NCBI GenBank assembly: GCA_030386875.1
Contig: CM059580.1
Span: forward strand, 806,001-870,000
Source of the DNA: Morinoia aosen
Taxonomy: Eukaryota; Arthropoda; Malacostraca; Amphipoda; Talitridae
DNA length: 64,000 nucleotides
Direction: 5' to 3'
Shown here piece by piece: positions 1 through 13,600 of this stretch. The position numbers were made by a program, and so were the translations under genes. The stretch's first letter is position 1, and every line of letters begins with the position of its first letter. The notes beneath the pieces are model-generated. The model made no database searches, was not told the origin of the DNA, and saw only the letters and a list, made by a program, of their open reading frames with translations.

Positions 1-316
1 GGTCTCCATTTTAAAGGAATTCAATAATAAAAATTTCACAGAGGACGCTCCTGTGCGTACTGTTGGAATCCTCAAGATCCGCCTAACTTGGGTACGGTTT
101 CTCTTTTTGCGCATCTCGGGAAACGACTTGCTGTTGTTCCCTTGAAGTTCTTCTGTATTTGAAATAAATGTTCGACCAATTGCTCTTAAGTTTTAAATCC
201 TAAAACTTCATTGTACTAACATAGGAGAGATTACGCTCACGAAATAGCTAAACCTATTTATTAATTTGTTCAAAGGAGACACTTGACCATTTATTGTAAA
301 AGAACAATCAATACTA
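1..316. other. Unassigned AT-rich flank
   Basis: I see no gene, RNA or repeat that I can support. It is the left flank of the MITE that begins at 319. Confidence 0.5.
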
Positions 317-318
317 TA

Positions 319-1091
319 CTGCGTGTCCCACAAAAATGTCCCGGACTTTTTAATTGATAATATCTCCGCTTAAATTAACATATTTTAATTGTCTATTATT
401 TACAATTTATTCAATTTTGTTTCCTTTTGAAATAATATATGTTTTTGAAAATCAGTTGAATAAACTTCAAGATGATCGATTTACTGAAAGGGGTAGAAAA
501 ATTGTTCAAAGGGAAAGTTTTAAAAACAACACTGGTGTTCTTCTTCATTCCTCAATACCTACTGTTGAGAATAATTTCATAACGATGTATCGTACATACA
601 ACTAAGTATTTAAACCCTCTGAGAGGTTTCAAGTTTCAAGTGTTCTCAATAATAGTGTTTCAAGGACCGATAGAAAACGGTGGAATAATGGGTAAAACTC
701 TTCGTTCAATGGTGGCTAGAAGTAATACTTGCCTTGAGAGAAATGGAGGGTATGTCGTTGGATACTAAAATTACTATATTTATTTAAACGTTATATAAGG
801 TAATGATTTGTTACTCCTTAAAATTTTTGTGTGTTCAGTTTTATGGAAACTACAAAATAAGGAAGAATATCAGTATTGTTTTAAAAACTTTTCATTTGAA
901 CAATTAATTTTTCTACTCCTTTCAGTAAATTGGACATTATAAAGTGGTTATTCAACCGATTTTCAATAACATAAATTATTCGAAAAGGAAACAAAATTTA
1001 CTACATTGTGAACAAAGGCAATTCAAATATGTTAATTTAAAGCTGAGATATAATTAATTAAAAATCGGGGACATTTTTACAGGACACCCGA
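319..1091. mobile_element. Long-TIR MITE, Tc1/mariner-like
   Basis: The ends are inverted copies: GTGTCC followed by AAAAATGTCCC near 323-342 is matched in reverse complement at 1064-1087. The inversion continues inward for about 230-250 bp on each side with scattered mismatches, so the element could fold almost entirely on itself. The dinucleotide TA flanks both ends (317-318 and 1092-1093), the target duplication expected of Tc1/mariner elements. No transposase is encoded. The 83-codon open frame at 354-605 lies mainly in the left arm and is a by-product. Superfamily assignment is inferred from the TA flanks and the GTGTCC-type terminus. Confidence 0.75.
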
Positions 1092-1184
1092 TATAATAAA
1101 AAACCAAGTGTCCGTCAATGATAAGTATATGTTCTCGTGCGTAATTTCCCCTATCTCATTACAATGGGAATCTGCTTGCTTGGA

Positions 1185-1199
1185 CAGTATCATAAATAC
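1185..1199. repeat. Target-site duplication, 3' side of non-LTR insert
   Basis: CAGTATCATAAATAC at 1185-1199 is identical to 2208-2222. The two 15-bp copies bracket the minus-strand non-LTR fragment exactly, as target-primed reverse transcription produces. Confidence 0.85.
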
Positions 1200-2207
1200 A
1201 TACATACATACATATACCGGGCTTATCCTCCCTATGGGAGGGTAGCCGACAGCAGGCCACAATCCCCACACTTAGTCACTAGGAGGCGAGAGAGGCAGCA
1301 CTGGCCGCACCTGAACTGCCAGGATCAGCAGCAGCCCAGCACAACCACCTCCCACAGTCAGGCCCGACAGCCACAGCTGGTTTACCCCGACCGCTTCATT
1401 GAGTGCAGCCCCTCCCCCCGCACATGACAGGTCAACCCCATCACACGCGGGCAGCTTCCAGTAACGCGTCAAAAATAAAATTACCTCCTTATACACTGCC
1501 CCCACTCACTTCTGTCCGCAGCCATCCCTCCCGCCACGTCCACAGTCAGACCCCTCTCATACAAAGCACGTCTCACCCCATCCATCCAACTCATCCGTGG
1601 TCTACCTCGCGCTCGAAGACCACTCACTTCCGACATATATATCTTTTTCACCAGCCGCTCAACATTCATTCTTTCAACATGCCCAAACCATCCAAGCACT
1701 CTTTCATCCACTCGCCTGCTCAACTTTTTGATAACACCCGTCTGCCCCCTAACCAACTCATTCCTGATCCTATCTCTTCTAGTTACTCCATACATGCTCC
1801 TCAAACACTTCATCTCAAACACATCCAACTTCCTCCTCTCAGCTGCTCTCAACCCCCAGGACTCTGCTCCATACAACAAAACTGGCACAATCAAACTTTC
1901 ATACAGTCCCCTCTTAACATTCATACTCAAACTCCTGCATTCAAAAACTTTCCTCATTGCACCCAATGTCTTACAACCTTCACTCACTCGATGCTTCACT
2001 TCTACTTCCATACTATCCTTAACAGTCACATCCGACCTGAGGTACCTAAAATGCTCTACCTCCTCTAAAACTTCCACATTCAACCTCACATCCAAAGTTC
2101 CAAACACTCCACCTCTTGAACATCTCATCACCTTACTTTTATTCACATTTACCCTCAATTTCCGCCTTTCGCACACTCTACCAAACTCTGTAACCAGTCT
2201 CCAAACT
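1200..2207 (-). mobile_element. 5'-truncated non-LTR retrotransposon
   Basis: A minus-strand insertion bounded by a perfect 15-bp target-site duplication. From its 5' end at 2207 it holds the end of a reverse transcriptase reading frame (to about 1481), a 3' UTR of about 280 bp, and a tail of tetranucleotide GTAT repeats at 1200-1215. The 5' part, including endonuclease and catalytic RT motifs, is missing, as is usual for LINE-type insertions. The intact duplication points to a fairly young insertion. Confidence 0.85.
1481..2206 (-). pseudogene. Non-LTR reverse transcriptase, C-terminal fragment
   Basis: The frame is open from the 5' truncation point (2206) to a stop near 1481. It shows features common at the C-terminal end of RTE/CR1-type polymerases: LRVNVNKSKVM, then VPVLLYGAESW, a LDVFEMKCLRSMYGVTRRDR segment, GWFGHVERM and RARGRPRMSW. 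The catalytic YADD-type motif lies upstream in an intact element and is absent, so the fragment cannot act as a polymerase. No frameshift is visible in the part that remains. Clade is not settled from this fragment. Confidence 0.85.
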
Positions 2208-2222
2208 CAGTATCATAAATAC

Positions 2223-3330
2223 CATCGAAATATGAAAAACCAGGCATCTGCTCACTTATGTTTATAAGTAAAAACCATTGCGTGAAAATCGAATCAACTG
2301 TCAAGAAAATGCGGCTCATCGCATTTAAATTTCAAAGGCATTTAAATGCTTAAAAGGTATGGCAAATTTTCTAAAAACCTCTTGCGAACAATAATTTAAA
2401 TTACAATTCAGATAGGTATTATGTTATAGAATTTGCTTGGTTGTTGTGTGCGTTTGTGACGTTTTTAAATATGCCTAATGACCGTATCTGTGATACGAGT
2501 TTTACCAGTCACAAGTATGAGAATGCTGTATTTTAATCGCGGGTACTTTTACAATGGATATATTTGTTTGCCATTTTTATCTTGAGATTTTTTTAAAACG
2601 ATACCATTGGATCCCGTCATTTTTGATCAATCATGTGCACTAGTATCTTGATTATTAACAATCTGTAGTCAATTTAAAAGTCGTTCGATAATAAAGAATA
2701 TAATGAATATATGCACAGGTTTCAACACCTGCAACCGTTTACTAATAAGAATGAGTGTCGTGTGTTTATTTATACGTTTTGTGTCACGCTGTTAAGAATA
2801 ATTGATAGGAAAAAATTTGCACTGGCGGTCTTGGTTCCAGTTCACGGTCAATTAATACTCATTTTCGTTGTGCAATAGCTCTATAATAAGTCACTGTCAT
2901 CACAATTAGAGCGATCCATAGCCTTATATACTCAAGTTTGTATCGTGAATACCGAGTTCGGCGGGGTATTGCATATTACAATTTGCTGTATTGTATATTA
3001 CAATATACTGTATTGCAATGTACTGTATTGCATATTAAAATATACATACACAAGTTAGCAGTTGCTTTCAGTAATGCTGAATTTCTGTATCTTGGATACG
3101 ACACGAATGGCCATAACTACTTCTCTTGCGGCTCAAAAATGCTGTGTTCTGAGTGTTTATTACTCTTATAAGAAAATTAAGTTACCTTTGGAAAAAGCTG
3201 ACAGCATGGAAACTCCACTCAAACGAAAATTTGTTGCAGAAAGGTTTTGAATCTCGTCATTTTTGACGGTGTGTGTACACTAGTTAAGAAATAAAATATT
3301 CATCTTATAAATTATGAATAGGTGAAGTTG
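2223..3330. other. Gene-free stretch with TATTGCA-type simple DNA
   Basis: I recognise no gene. At 2960-3050 a short patch repeats TATTGCA, ATTACAA and ACTGTATTG in irregular order. It resembles the scattered-word patches seen elsewhere in the window. Small open frames at 2938-3250 have no recognisable content. Confidence 0.5.
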
Positions 3331-3339
3331 GAGCCACAA

Positions 3340-3602
3340 AATTGTGAATAGGCGGAGTCGGTGTTGGAGTCGCCAAATTCTGGAGAAATGGAGTCGGAGT
3401 CGGAGTCGGAGTCGCCAAATTCTGAAAAGGTGGAGTCGGAGTCGGAGTCGGAGTCGACAAATTCTGAAAAGGTGGAGTCGGAGTCGGAGTCGGAGTCGCC
3501 AAATTCTGAAAAGGTGGAGTCGGAGTCGGAGTCGGAGTCGCCAAATTCTGGAAAGGTGGAGTCGGAGTCGGAGTCGGAGTCGCAAATTTATTCCACCGAC
3601 TC
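3340..3602 (+). repeat. 42-bp minisatellite with GGAGTC hexamers
   Basis: About five units of 42 bp. Each joins a CCAAATTCTGAAAAGG-type segment to four GGAGTC hexamers. Decayed units precede it from about 3313. Because 42 is divisible by three, several frames stay open and give spurious repeat peptides on both strands. It lies about 150 bp upstream of the first recognised pseudokinase exon, within presumed intron. Confidence 0.9.
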
Positions 3603-3751
3603 CGCAACCCTGGTAAGAATTTAATAAATAATGTCAATACTTCATCGCTAGAACGCCAATGCATTGGTGTAAAAAAAAGTTAATCCTTTAATCCTCCTGA
3701 GACACTACCCTTAATTATGCCACAAATCTGTGAACCAAAACTTTCGCCCAG

Positions 3752-4633
3752 GTGATCACGCGCCCGGAGCCAACCTCCCCCGCGTATAACTACACCAACA
3801 AGTACGGATTCTCCCCCGAGAAAGAGCCTCCTGAAAAAAATCCTCCAGAGAAGAACTCGGAAGGGGAAAAAAGACGGGGCCTGGAACAGACCCTTGGGGA
3901 ACCACCGGAAAACCTCCTCCCCAACACTCAGAAAGTGATCCAAACTTCCTCACAGGAAGAGAATCCTGGATTGAGTGCGAGTGATGGTGTGCAGGATTCG
4001 CAAGAAGGATCAGCTGTGTGGCAGGAAGGATCAGCTGTGCGGCAGGAAGGATCAGCTGTGAGGCACAATGCTGAGGAAATATACAGGAAGTCTCAGCTGC
4101 TGCACCAAGAGCAGATGAGGCAGCTAGACAGTCGAGTGTCGCTGCAAAACAACGACCATACGTCACTTCAAGTCGTCAAGTCAGAGCAGATTAACCGCGA
4201 TTCAGCGCCGATCAACCGCGACTCAGCGCAGATCAACGGCGAATTGGCGCAGATCAACCGCAATTCAGCGCAGATCAACCACGATTCGGCGCAGATCAAC
4301 CACGATTCGGCGCCGATCAACCGCGATTCGGCGCAGATCAAACGCGACTCAGCGCCGATCAACAGCGACTCAGCGCCGATACACCGCGATTCAGCGCCGA
4401 TCAACCGCGACTCAGCGCAGATCAACCGCGATTCGGCACAGGCAAGCCACCCGCCGCCTATCCACGACCATACCGCGACCATTAGTCAACTGTCGTCACA
4501 ATTTTCAACCGTGCTGACCCCAACTGTTGTCAAAACGAGTACGGTCCAGCCCATCCAGCTGACTAACGTACCTATTACGTCTCCGGTGGCCACGGTCGTC
4601 ACTTTGAGAAAAAATAACTCCTTCGTCAATAGG
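3752..4633 (+). CDS. Pseudokinase exon 1 of those visible (INRDSAQ repeats)
   Basis: Begins after the acceptor TTTCGCCCAG and ends at the donor AGG|GTGAGT, phase 0 at both ends, 294 codons. It opens VITRPEPTSPAYNYTNKYGF, then Glu/Pro-rich and Gln/Ser-rich sequence. Codons at 4186-4440 form about a dozen 7-residue repeats (INRDSAQ/INRDSAP, 21-bp units), a coding minisatellite. The segment ISQLSSQFSTVLTP and a Thr/Val-rich end follow. The C-terminal open extension past 4633 is intron. Confidence 0.8.
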
Positions 4634-7600
4634 GTGAGTACGTGGGGCTGTCAAAATGTGTTGCGCGCAGGTTAAAGTACAGATTGCCAAAATGTGTTGC
4701 TCAGTGGAAGGGTATATACATGGTGCTTGGAGGTTGCCAAAATGTGTTGCTCGGTAGTAGGTGCCAGTAGTGAGTAGGTGTCAATTTGAGGGCAGGGAGG
4801 GGAACTTTGTGATTATGAAAGCTAGAAATGACGTCCGAATCACCTAAGATATCAAATATTAAAAACAGAGATCACACCTAACGGGATTATCACCTGTACC
4901 TAATGGGGTTATCATCTGTTATCTAAGAGAGAAAGGGGCTATCTTCTGATACCTGATAAGCTATAACTATTTTTTACCTGTTACCTAATGGGAGTGCCAC
5001 CCCTACTTTATGTATTGCTATCTAAATTTAGACTCAAGAAGGCATTTGATCGAAACTTTGACTTCCTCGTTCTATAGGATACAAAACTGGAACGAAGGTC
5101 ATCAAGTACCGGGATACAAGTACCTGCTCCAGTGGTACCTGCTCCAGTAGTCCCTCCTCCAGTGGTACCTGCTCCAGTGGTCCCTGCTCTAGTGGTCCCT
5201 GCTCCAGTGGTCCCTGCTCCAGTGGTCCCTGCTCCAGTGGTGCCCACCTCACAACCCTCTAATGAGGGCACACCCTCAGAAGCTTCCCCTCTCAAGCGAC
5301 AGTCTTGCCCTCACATACTCGGCTTCAATTCCGAGGGTAATTTATTTGTTTAGTATAAGGCTTCCACCCTCAGTTACTGTATACGGTGGGACAGTCATAC
5401 CTCTCCTTACGAAATTACTTCGTTTTAGAAGTGGTTTCGTAACGGGATTTTTTCGTAAGTAGAGTCGCATTTCACATGTAAAAGGCCTGATTCGTTTCAA
5501 GGCCCCCAATACTACCCCTCATACCCTTGAAAATATAGTAGTTCACCAATTTTCCTCACTCAACTGCATGCCCCTTTCATGTTTTATACCAACTCCTATT
5601 TCACATGTATTGATAACAGAGCTCGCTTCTTCTTCTCACTCGCACCGAGAATCAATTCTGGGAACCACCATGAACACGGAGAATAAAGTTGCACTGAGCA
5701 CACTCGCATAACTCACGAACCAACAGCAACTCTGTCCATTACGCGGGTTGCAACTCTTTGGCAAACGAGGGTCGAAGGCGCACTAAAAGCATCATGAGTA
5801 TCGCGGAGATGCAGCTTCCTCCTGGCCAATAGGAGGGCAGCGGGGTGTTGGGAGATAACTAATGGGAAAGAAATTCTACAGCACCAATTTCAACACAAAA
5901 CGCAGGATGCCGCAAGTGTATTTACGTTTCGGGGATTCTGGCGGCTGTGAAGCCGAGCGGCATTATTTGAATTTTTGAGATTCGCGTTTCATAACTTGAA
6001 TTTTCTCTCGTATTCAGGGACTAAAATTTTACGTAAAGGCGTTTCGTAACTTGGATTATTCGTTGGTTGGGTCTTTCATAAGGTGAGGTATGACTGTAAT
6101 GCTAACATATTACAAGTATGTATAGAGCGTAGGAATGATTGGTATTACCAGTCCACAATTGAGTGTCATTTTTGATAGAATGTATTAATCATTTATCCGC
6201 TTGAGCTTATTGCGAATCTTTCAGATGTATATCCCGTGGTTTTCTGTTTGGATTTCTTCGAAACGTTAAATTTCGTTTCATTGTAATCCAATAACTCGAA
6301 GACTGAAATAAGGATTTTATCAACCAAATCTAATTCAAACTAAATAATGAACCTAATCATGAATATAAATCTTTTTTTGAAAGGTCGTCCCAAACCTCCT
6401 CCTCCGCCCCGGAAAGCTTCCTTGGAACACAAGAACTCGGCGCCAATAACCGAAGAAGTCATTTACAAAATCCCAAATAACAAGTTGGTAAACGCTAGCA
6501 ACAACGGCATCGACGTACGCAACCAGTTACAAAAAGACATCCAGGAGAGAATAAAGCAAATGAACGCCAAGAGCGAGACACCCAAAAATGTTGAGCGGAC
6601 AAACATACCTGAGTCTCCTCGTAATGCTGCGCCAAATAGGCCTATTCCTCCTCCTATTCCTTCCAGCAAACCTAGGATTCCAGCACCAGCTCCTGGAACC
6701 GCCCTTGCCCAACCTAAACCTGCTAGTACCTCACAGTCTAACTCAACCCACACTCAAGGCATCTCCAAACCGACCACTAGTCCTTCTTACCCCACACCCA
6801 GACCAGCGAGCAACACCCAAGTTCTTTCAAAGGGCGACGTGAGGAGAACGTCTCAAAGTTCCAGGACCTCCGCAAGACCTGGAAACCCTCCACCACCTCC
6901 TGCGTCGCCTTCCAGAAGATGCCGAGGGACCACAAGCAGTCCAGTTACTAAGTTGAAGTTTGGTCCCCGATCCACAAATCGTCCTAGTCCGCAGGCCACT
7001 CCTTCAACACCCGCAAAACCAACAAATAGTTCTCCAAACAGTACAACTCCTTCTGCACTTAGAAAGCAGACAAAAATATCTCCAAATAGTGTTCCAGGGA
7101 CAGGCAGTGGTTCTGGAGCGACCCAAGTTTCATCTGATAATGCTAGAACGGTCGGTGCACCTACTGGAATAGTCAATGCCTCGACTGGAACGGTCAGTAC
7201 ACCTACTGGAATGATCAGTGCACCTACTGGAATGGCCAGTGCACCTACTGGAATGGTCAGTGCGCCAACTGGAATGATCAGTGCACCTACTGGAATGGTC
7301 AGCATTCCAACTGGAATGGCCAATGCCCCTGGAATGTCTCCCATAAGACCTGTAGTTCCAGTCAGATCCAACGGCGGAGGATCCAATGCTGGATCATCCT
7401 TGGCACCGCCCATACCTCCTAGGGACTCGACCTACGCGAATTTGGGTGAGTAACAAACAGTCCTACGTTCCAAGCAGTATTGTACGGCCATAAATATGCC
7501 AGTAGGTTGTATAGTTGGTGGACTGCCATCCCTAGAGGTCATTTGCTCCTATATCGAGATATCCGTCAGGTCTCTTGCCTCGATTTCCATTAGTTATAAC

Positions 7601-10600
7601 AAATGGAGTATCTTCAATTGTATATTCCAACTATAAAGGGTACAGTAGGGTAAATAAGATGCCATTCTGGTGAGGGCGTTTTGAATAAATCCATCTTCAC
7701 ATTATTATCGTCAAATTAATGGAAATGCATCGTTTGTATCGATATTCACGGATCGGTGACCTTGTACAAATCTCACCTAATTGCCATGGGATTTGAACAT
7801 GAAAACCTTTAGCAAAAGCGCCTTATTACACGGGAATATGTGAATCTGTTCATGTGACTTCCAAATTCATTCGAGACACAGCCAAGGGGTGCAACCCCTC
7901 CCCCGAAACCAGTGAATGTTCAATACAAAATGAATGTGTTATAATTAAACATTTATGTCCCTACTGCCCACTGAGGTTATAGCTAACATCCAACATTCCC
8001 CCAAGGGGACGTCCGTGCCCCCTTCACCCCCCGCAAGCCCGAGAGGACCTCCAGCATCGGGGAGGAGGACACCAAGAAGGCACCCCCAAGACCCCCTCTA
8101 TCCAAGGTACCATCATGTATATATATAATATATACATTCATATATAATATATTTGTATTCATATATACATAATAATACATCCATATGTATTTAATATACA
8201 TATTCACACAAATATATATAGATGTTACCAATCCAATGATGTGCGAAACATCATAAATGAGGTGAAATAGCACACAAAAGTGGTCATTTCGTAGATCAAC
8301 TGTGGCTATTCGTTGGGTAGAGTTAGTGAAGCTAACTCGTGAAGCTCTGATGTCGACAGAAATGGTCCAGATTTGTTACTGTTGACCGGAACACATCGTA
8401 CTTAGCCAATGTCTCGTAGCAAAATGACCCATACAAAGTGATCTTGCAAAATAAACTATACGTCATTTTAGATGTACATAGCTTTCTGTGTTGGATGGTA
8501 ACCCTGAACTTTGGATTGGTAAATCATTAATTTAAAAACATCATTGGATATAACATCACTGGATTGTTAACATCATATGACGTTACCAGTCCCAACCAAA
8601 AATTCAAGGTAAAATCACAGGATGTTACCCTAAATTTCGTCGCTTGCTGGCATTCCACGCGTCGAATTTCCTCATAATTTCAGCGCAAGAAAAACATCGG
8701 CCTCATGCGACACCAGACGGAGTTTTTAAGACGTATTGATGTGCGTATGTTCGCGTTGCCTAAAGTGACACTCAAACAATACTTTTCTTCTCTGTACATC
8801 TTTTCCTACCTTATCTCTAACATAAATGTCTCCCTCATTATTCCCGGTGTCACATTCAACTTCCTCGTGTAATTTTCTGTAAGAAAGGAATTTCCAGCAA
8901 GCGTTACCTTGCCTGTAGTATCTATTTAGCCGGCTACTCTACGCTCTGGTATTTGACATTCTTTATGGGAAGCGCTGTAGATTTCTTACGGCCTTCACAC
9001 GTGTCTGGTTGTGGTGTAGGTTATAGCTGTGGTGTAAGTAGGTTATGGCTGTGGTGTAAGTAGGTTATGGCTGTGGTGTAAGTAGGTTATGGCTGTGGTG
9101 TAAGTAATCGCTGGGGTGGTGCATAATGGTGCATTAAATTTACAAACTATTCCACCTAGACTGGTTTCGTTTAGTTTGGTTTCCTTTCGTTTATTAAATT
9201 TATAAATTCTTTCGTTAACATAACATGGTTTTATTTTTTTTTTTTTTATAAATCGTTTCGGTTACATGGCTTGGTTTCTTTTCGTTCTTCAAATTTATAA
9301 ATTCCTTCGTTAATATAGCTTGGTTTTCTGTCGTTTTTTCAAAGTTATAAATTGATCGTTTGGTTTCCTTTACAGTCCCGCGACCATTTGCCTCCCCACA
9401 AAAGGGTTCCCCCCGGCATGCCCAGAAGGCCTCACGCTGGCCCCCGTGTCTCTAGCACGTCCCCCGTCAGATCCCCCGTCTCTAAAGATAAAAATGCCCG
9501 CCAAAAACTTCATTTTTCCCATAACCCAGGCTATTCTGTTCCAAATGTGACTAACTCCCTTAATTCTACTGGATACCATAACCACCACTCGCATAACCTC
9601 CATGACCATCGCTTGGACAACAATCATCACCCTAACTATTATAACATCCATAACCACCACACGGATAACCTCCATAACCACAACTCGGACAACCCTCATC
9701 ACCCTGACTGGGGTTATCCTCATCACCCTAACTCGGGTGGTGGTGGTGGTGGTATGACACCGACGGCTGCAACCCACAATGAGTATGAGAGCATCCCCTG
9801 TTCTCTGGATGAGGTACGAATATGACTTCATACTCACGTATGAGCTGTGTGCACACTGCTACAGGTGCGAGTATGTGCTGTGTGCATATTACTACATGTA
9901 TGATAGTTTCTATTGTTGGAATAACATGTCTTCATCAGTAGCTGTTTTCCCCCAAAAATCGTAGGTTTCACCAATTTGACGAGACTGCACTATTGCAGGT
10001 GGGCAAGTGCGCGTGAACAGCAAATTTTGACTAACGTTTGCAATACTAGAGACACTAACGTCCTGACGAACAGAATACAGTGCAGTATTTGCTCAATATG
10101 GTTCAATATATAATATGTGGTTTAATGTACTATGCAAGGCAACTTCGGGAACTCTGGTAGATACACGTGTGTGGTTGTATATGGTCTTTTTAATATATGG
10201 TTTAATATAAAATAATGTCCGTACAAAGGCGACATCGTGTACGCTTGTTAATGTACCCTATTGCATTCTGTTGAATGCCGCCTCTCAATGAAGCATAATG
10301 AATGACATTCATTGTTATTTACGGTAATGATGTTCAAACCAGCATTCCAGAGACAGGCCTAACTGCACGAAACATCGATCTGTTGTACGAGCAAAGTACT
10401 TTTTTTGGACCACATTTTGGAAATAAATCAACGGAATGAAATGGGATCACATTCACGATATGAAATAGATTGAGGGAATGAAAATTTTGATCCCTTCAAC
10501 CTAATTAATTGCTGAATAGAAAATTGTTATATTTTGTCACTAGAGTGTCGTGTCCTGTCACGTGGCACTCAATTGATAATTCCAAGTAGGCATCAATCCC

Positions 10601-13600
10601 ACGGCACTCTGAACACGGTCACTTTCCTAACCATAACCATAACTCTCACCCACTAGATTTCAACCATGCCTCTTCCTTAAGGTTTGCCTCTGGTTTCTTT
10701 ACTAATGTGCCCGGTGTATCTTCCTTTCCCTTGGTCACTGCTAGTGGTTGCAAGAGGCAGCGAGGCAAGGGTGGGGACAAGAGGAAGACTACGAGAACGG
10801 AACCCATTCCCCATCTACCCAGGTCTTCCTGTTCGGACATTTGAAGACTTCCACTTCTTCGCCAAAAGACTCCACGACCGACACAACCGGTGCCGTGTGT
10901 TCGGTGAATAGAAATGGGTTCCCTAAAACGCATCAGATAAGAAGAAGTTTGCCGGAGATAGAAGACGACGCTCAAGTTTTGTCTAATGTCAAACTTGACT
11001 TGAATTCCGATTGCCGGAACTCTGTTGGGCGAACCTCCGACTCGACGGAGTATCAGAGAGGGAACTTCCAACAAACGTGTGGGAAAAAGGATGTTTTGTG
11101 GTACGAAAATTGCCCCCCAGGCTCGGAGGAACACACGTACTCATGTCCGGAGTGCAGCGAAGGTGTTGCAGACGTCAGCTGTTGCACCGCTTGTTGCGCG
11201 GTGTGCAACAACGACCCCTCTTGCAACGTGTGCCAAAATGTCCGAATTAACTGCGCGCATCTTGGGATTTCACCGAGTAAGAGCGACCACGATTATGAAA
11301 CGATCGATTCGTTTATCGAGAATAAGAAGGAAAATAAAGATCAACAACTCGGTAGAGTTGACGGAAACCCTTCTCCTAGCTCCTCTTCCGCCTGCGAGAC
11401 AGTAGAAGAAGAAGAGCGCAAACCCCCGTCGAAAAAAATCAACCAGATGAAATTGAACAGGTTCAACAGGCGGAAGTACCGTGATATGAAAATCATGGGA
11501 AAATCGTTCTGCCTATTACAGCAGAAGCCTCTGCAATCGTCTGGTTCCAAGTCTGCTTTGTATGTGTCTTCTTCGGGAGATGCCGAAACCAACCCATTGC
11601 GACGTCACACGTATTCCAGCGGAACATCATCTTCTGGGTATTCGTCGCGATCATCTTTAGCTTCCAGTCGAAGTTCGTCTGGTTCTGTTATGTCTCTCTC
11701 CTCCAACGGATGTGACCAGATTAGATCAAAGAGAGCCATTACTGAGAACCAAATTCCCGATTCCAACCAATGCCCCAAGCGTAAAGCTGGCTCGAGTTGT
11801 CCATCCCGTTCCGAAAAGCAGGGTTACCATTTATCGCCTAGGGTGCGTCAAAAGAAACAAGGGTACCTACACGGGAAGCCCAAGAAATTGATCACTCTTA
11901 AGACTCACTTGGCATCTAAGTTGACGTCTGCTAAAGACCCAAACCATAAGTTGTTCCCTGAGCTCCAACCTAAGGCCACGTACGATGTTTCAAAGTTCAC
12001 GCCAGCTTCTCACAGACTGTTCAACGTACCGGGCCAGAGGTGCTGTCTTGTACTAACGCATCAAGAAGAAAAATTGCTCACTGACCGACAAAACAGAAAG
12101 TTGATGGAGAAGCCGAAATGCTCCAAAAGAGGTGCAAACATATACCAGAGGACATCGAAGAGACCGACCCAACCAAAGATATCTAGCGTCTCGAAAAACT
12201 CAGACGATGTCAATTTCCCCCGCAAACGTGCGCCGCCAAAGACACCGTTCACCCAACACTCCACATCACCGAGAGCAGCCATTTCGCCTGCAGTTGTAGC
12301 AGATAAAGTAGATATAAGGGCAACAGTTGAAGATAATGTAGACGTAGAGAACAATGAAAACCTCGAGAAGCTGCGGGCGCCCTCTGTAACTTCCACTTCT
12401 GGGGGCTCTAAGGTGACAGTCGTGGTTGGTTTCTTGCTTGCTTGTGTAGTTGAAATCTTTGAGTGGTAGCTAATCTACTGATGAGTTTAATACATTAACA
12501 CGCTAACCGCCGTACGGGCCATCGGTGTGCGCGGAGGGGATTTTCATAATGCTGCTCACCGACCAGCAGTCGTTAATTGAGTTTTCCAGAATTCTCAAAA
12601 AATGCTAAATGAAGGTATGATTCAGTTCATAATTGCTATTTTCAAAATTGCTTATTACAGCTGACTCTAAATTTGAGTTGAATATTGAACTCGAATATTG
12701 AATATTGAAACTTGAATATAACCCATGGCGGTTTACGCATTTAATTTTTGAGTCGCAGCTACTCTATTGATAAACTTGTTAGATTAAATACTCGCTTGGG
12801 AGGCTCCTTAACACGTTAAGTGCGGCGTGACCCACCGGTGGTCATTTAGGTGATTTTCATAATGCTGCTGGCCCACCAGCAGTCACTGACTCAATTTTCA
12901 TAAACACTAAATGAAAGTTAAATGAAGGCATGATCCAGTCAATGTTTGCTATTTTCAAATTTTCTTACTACAATTGACTCTAAATTTGAGCTGAATATTG
13001 AACTTCAGTTGAACCCACTGCACTTGACGTGTTAAAGGGTATTTTAATGCTAAAATCAAGGTCACAACTCCTGAATGTTAAATCAACTCCCTATGCGCCT
13101 TTAAACAGTAAATGGATGTTTGTTCTCCACTTAACTCAGCAATTTCCTGCATGCAAATATCATTTCATTCTTGGTGCCCTCAATTGTTCTTCCCATTCGC
13201 ATGAAGTTACTCAAAATTCAAGTTTAAATGACTTTCTGTTTTCTTGTGGTCCATATACCAAACTCGCGATCTTGCATGCTTGCATTACCCAGCACAAGCG
13301 AAATCCTTTCAAACGAAGAGCTAAAACAGCCCTGACTCTAAAACCTAAAGGCCTGTTTACACGGTCATTGAGTGCGCGCGTGAGCAGTGAAGAGAGGCAC
13401 AAGCCCCGCCCACTTGCTCTCGCTTCAGGCGCATTTACTGCTCAATGACAGTGCGGACTGTGCTCGTCTTCATGGCGCTGACCAGAGCTTGCCTATGTCA
13501 TTACAGTCGCACTGTCATTGAGCAAGAAAATGCGCCAAGTGGGCGGGGCTTGCGCCTCTCTTCACTGCTCAGGCGCACACTCAATGATCGTGTAAACAGG

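Noticed and set aside
354-605. An 83-codon gene
   Set aside because: It lies within a MITE arm and has no recognisable protein content.
4168-4482. Antisense repeat peptide (ICAESRLIGAES type)
   Set aside because: A shadow of the INRDSAQ coding minisatellite on the + strand.
6347-6383. Start codon for the proline-rich exon
   Set aside because: A polypyrimidine-AG acceptor at 6383 and the phase match with the exon at 5078-5336 show that the ATG is intronic.
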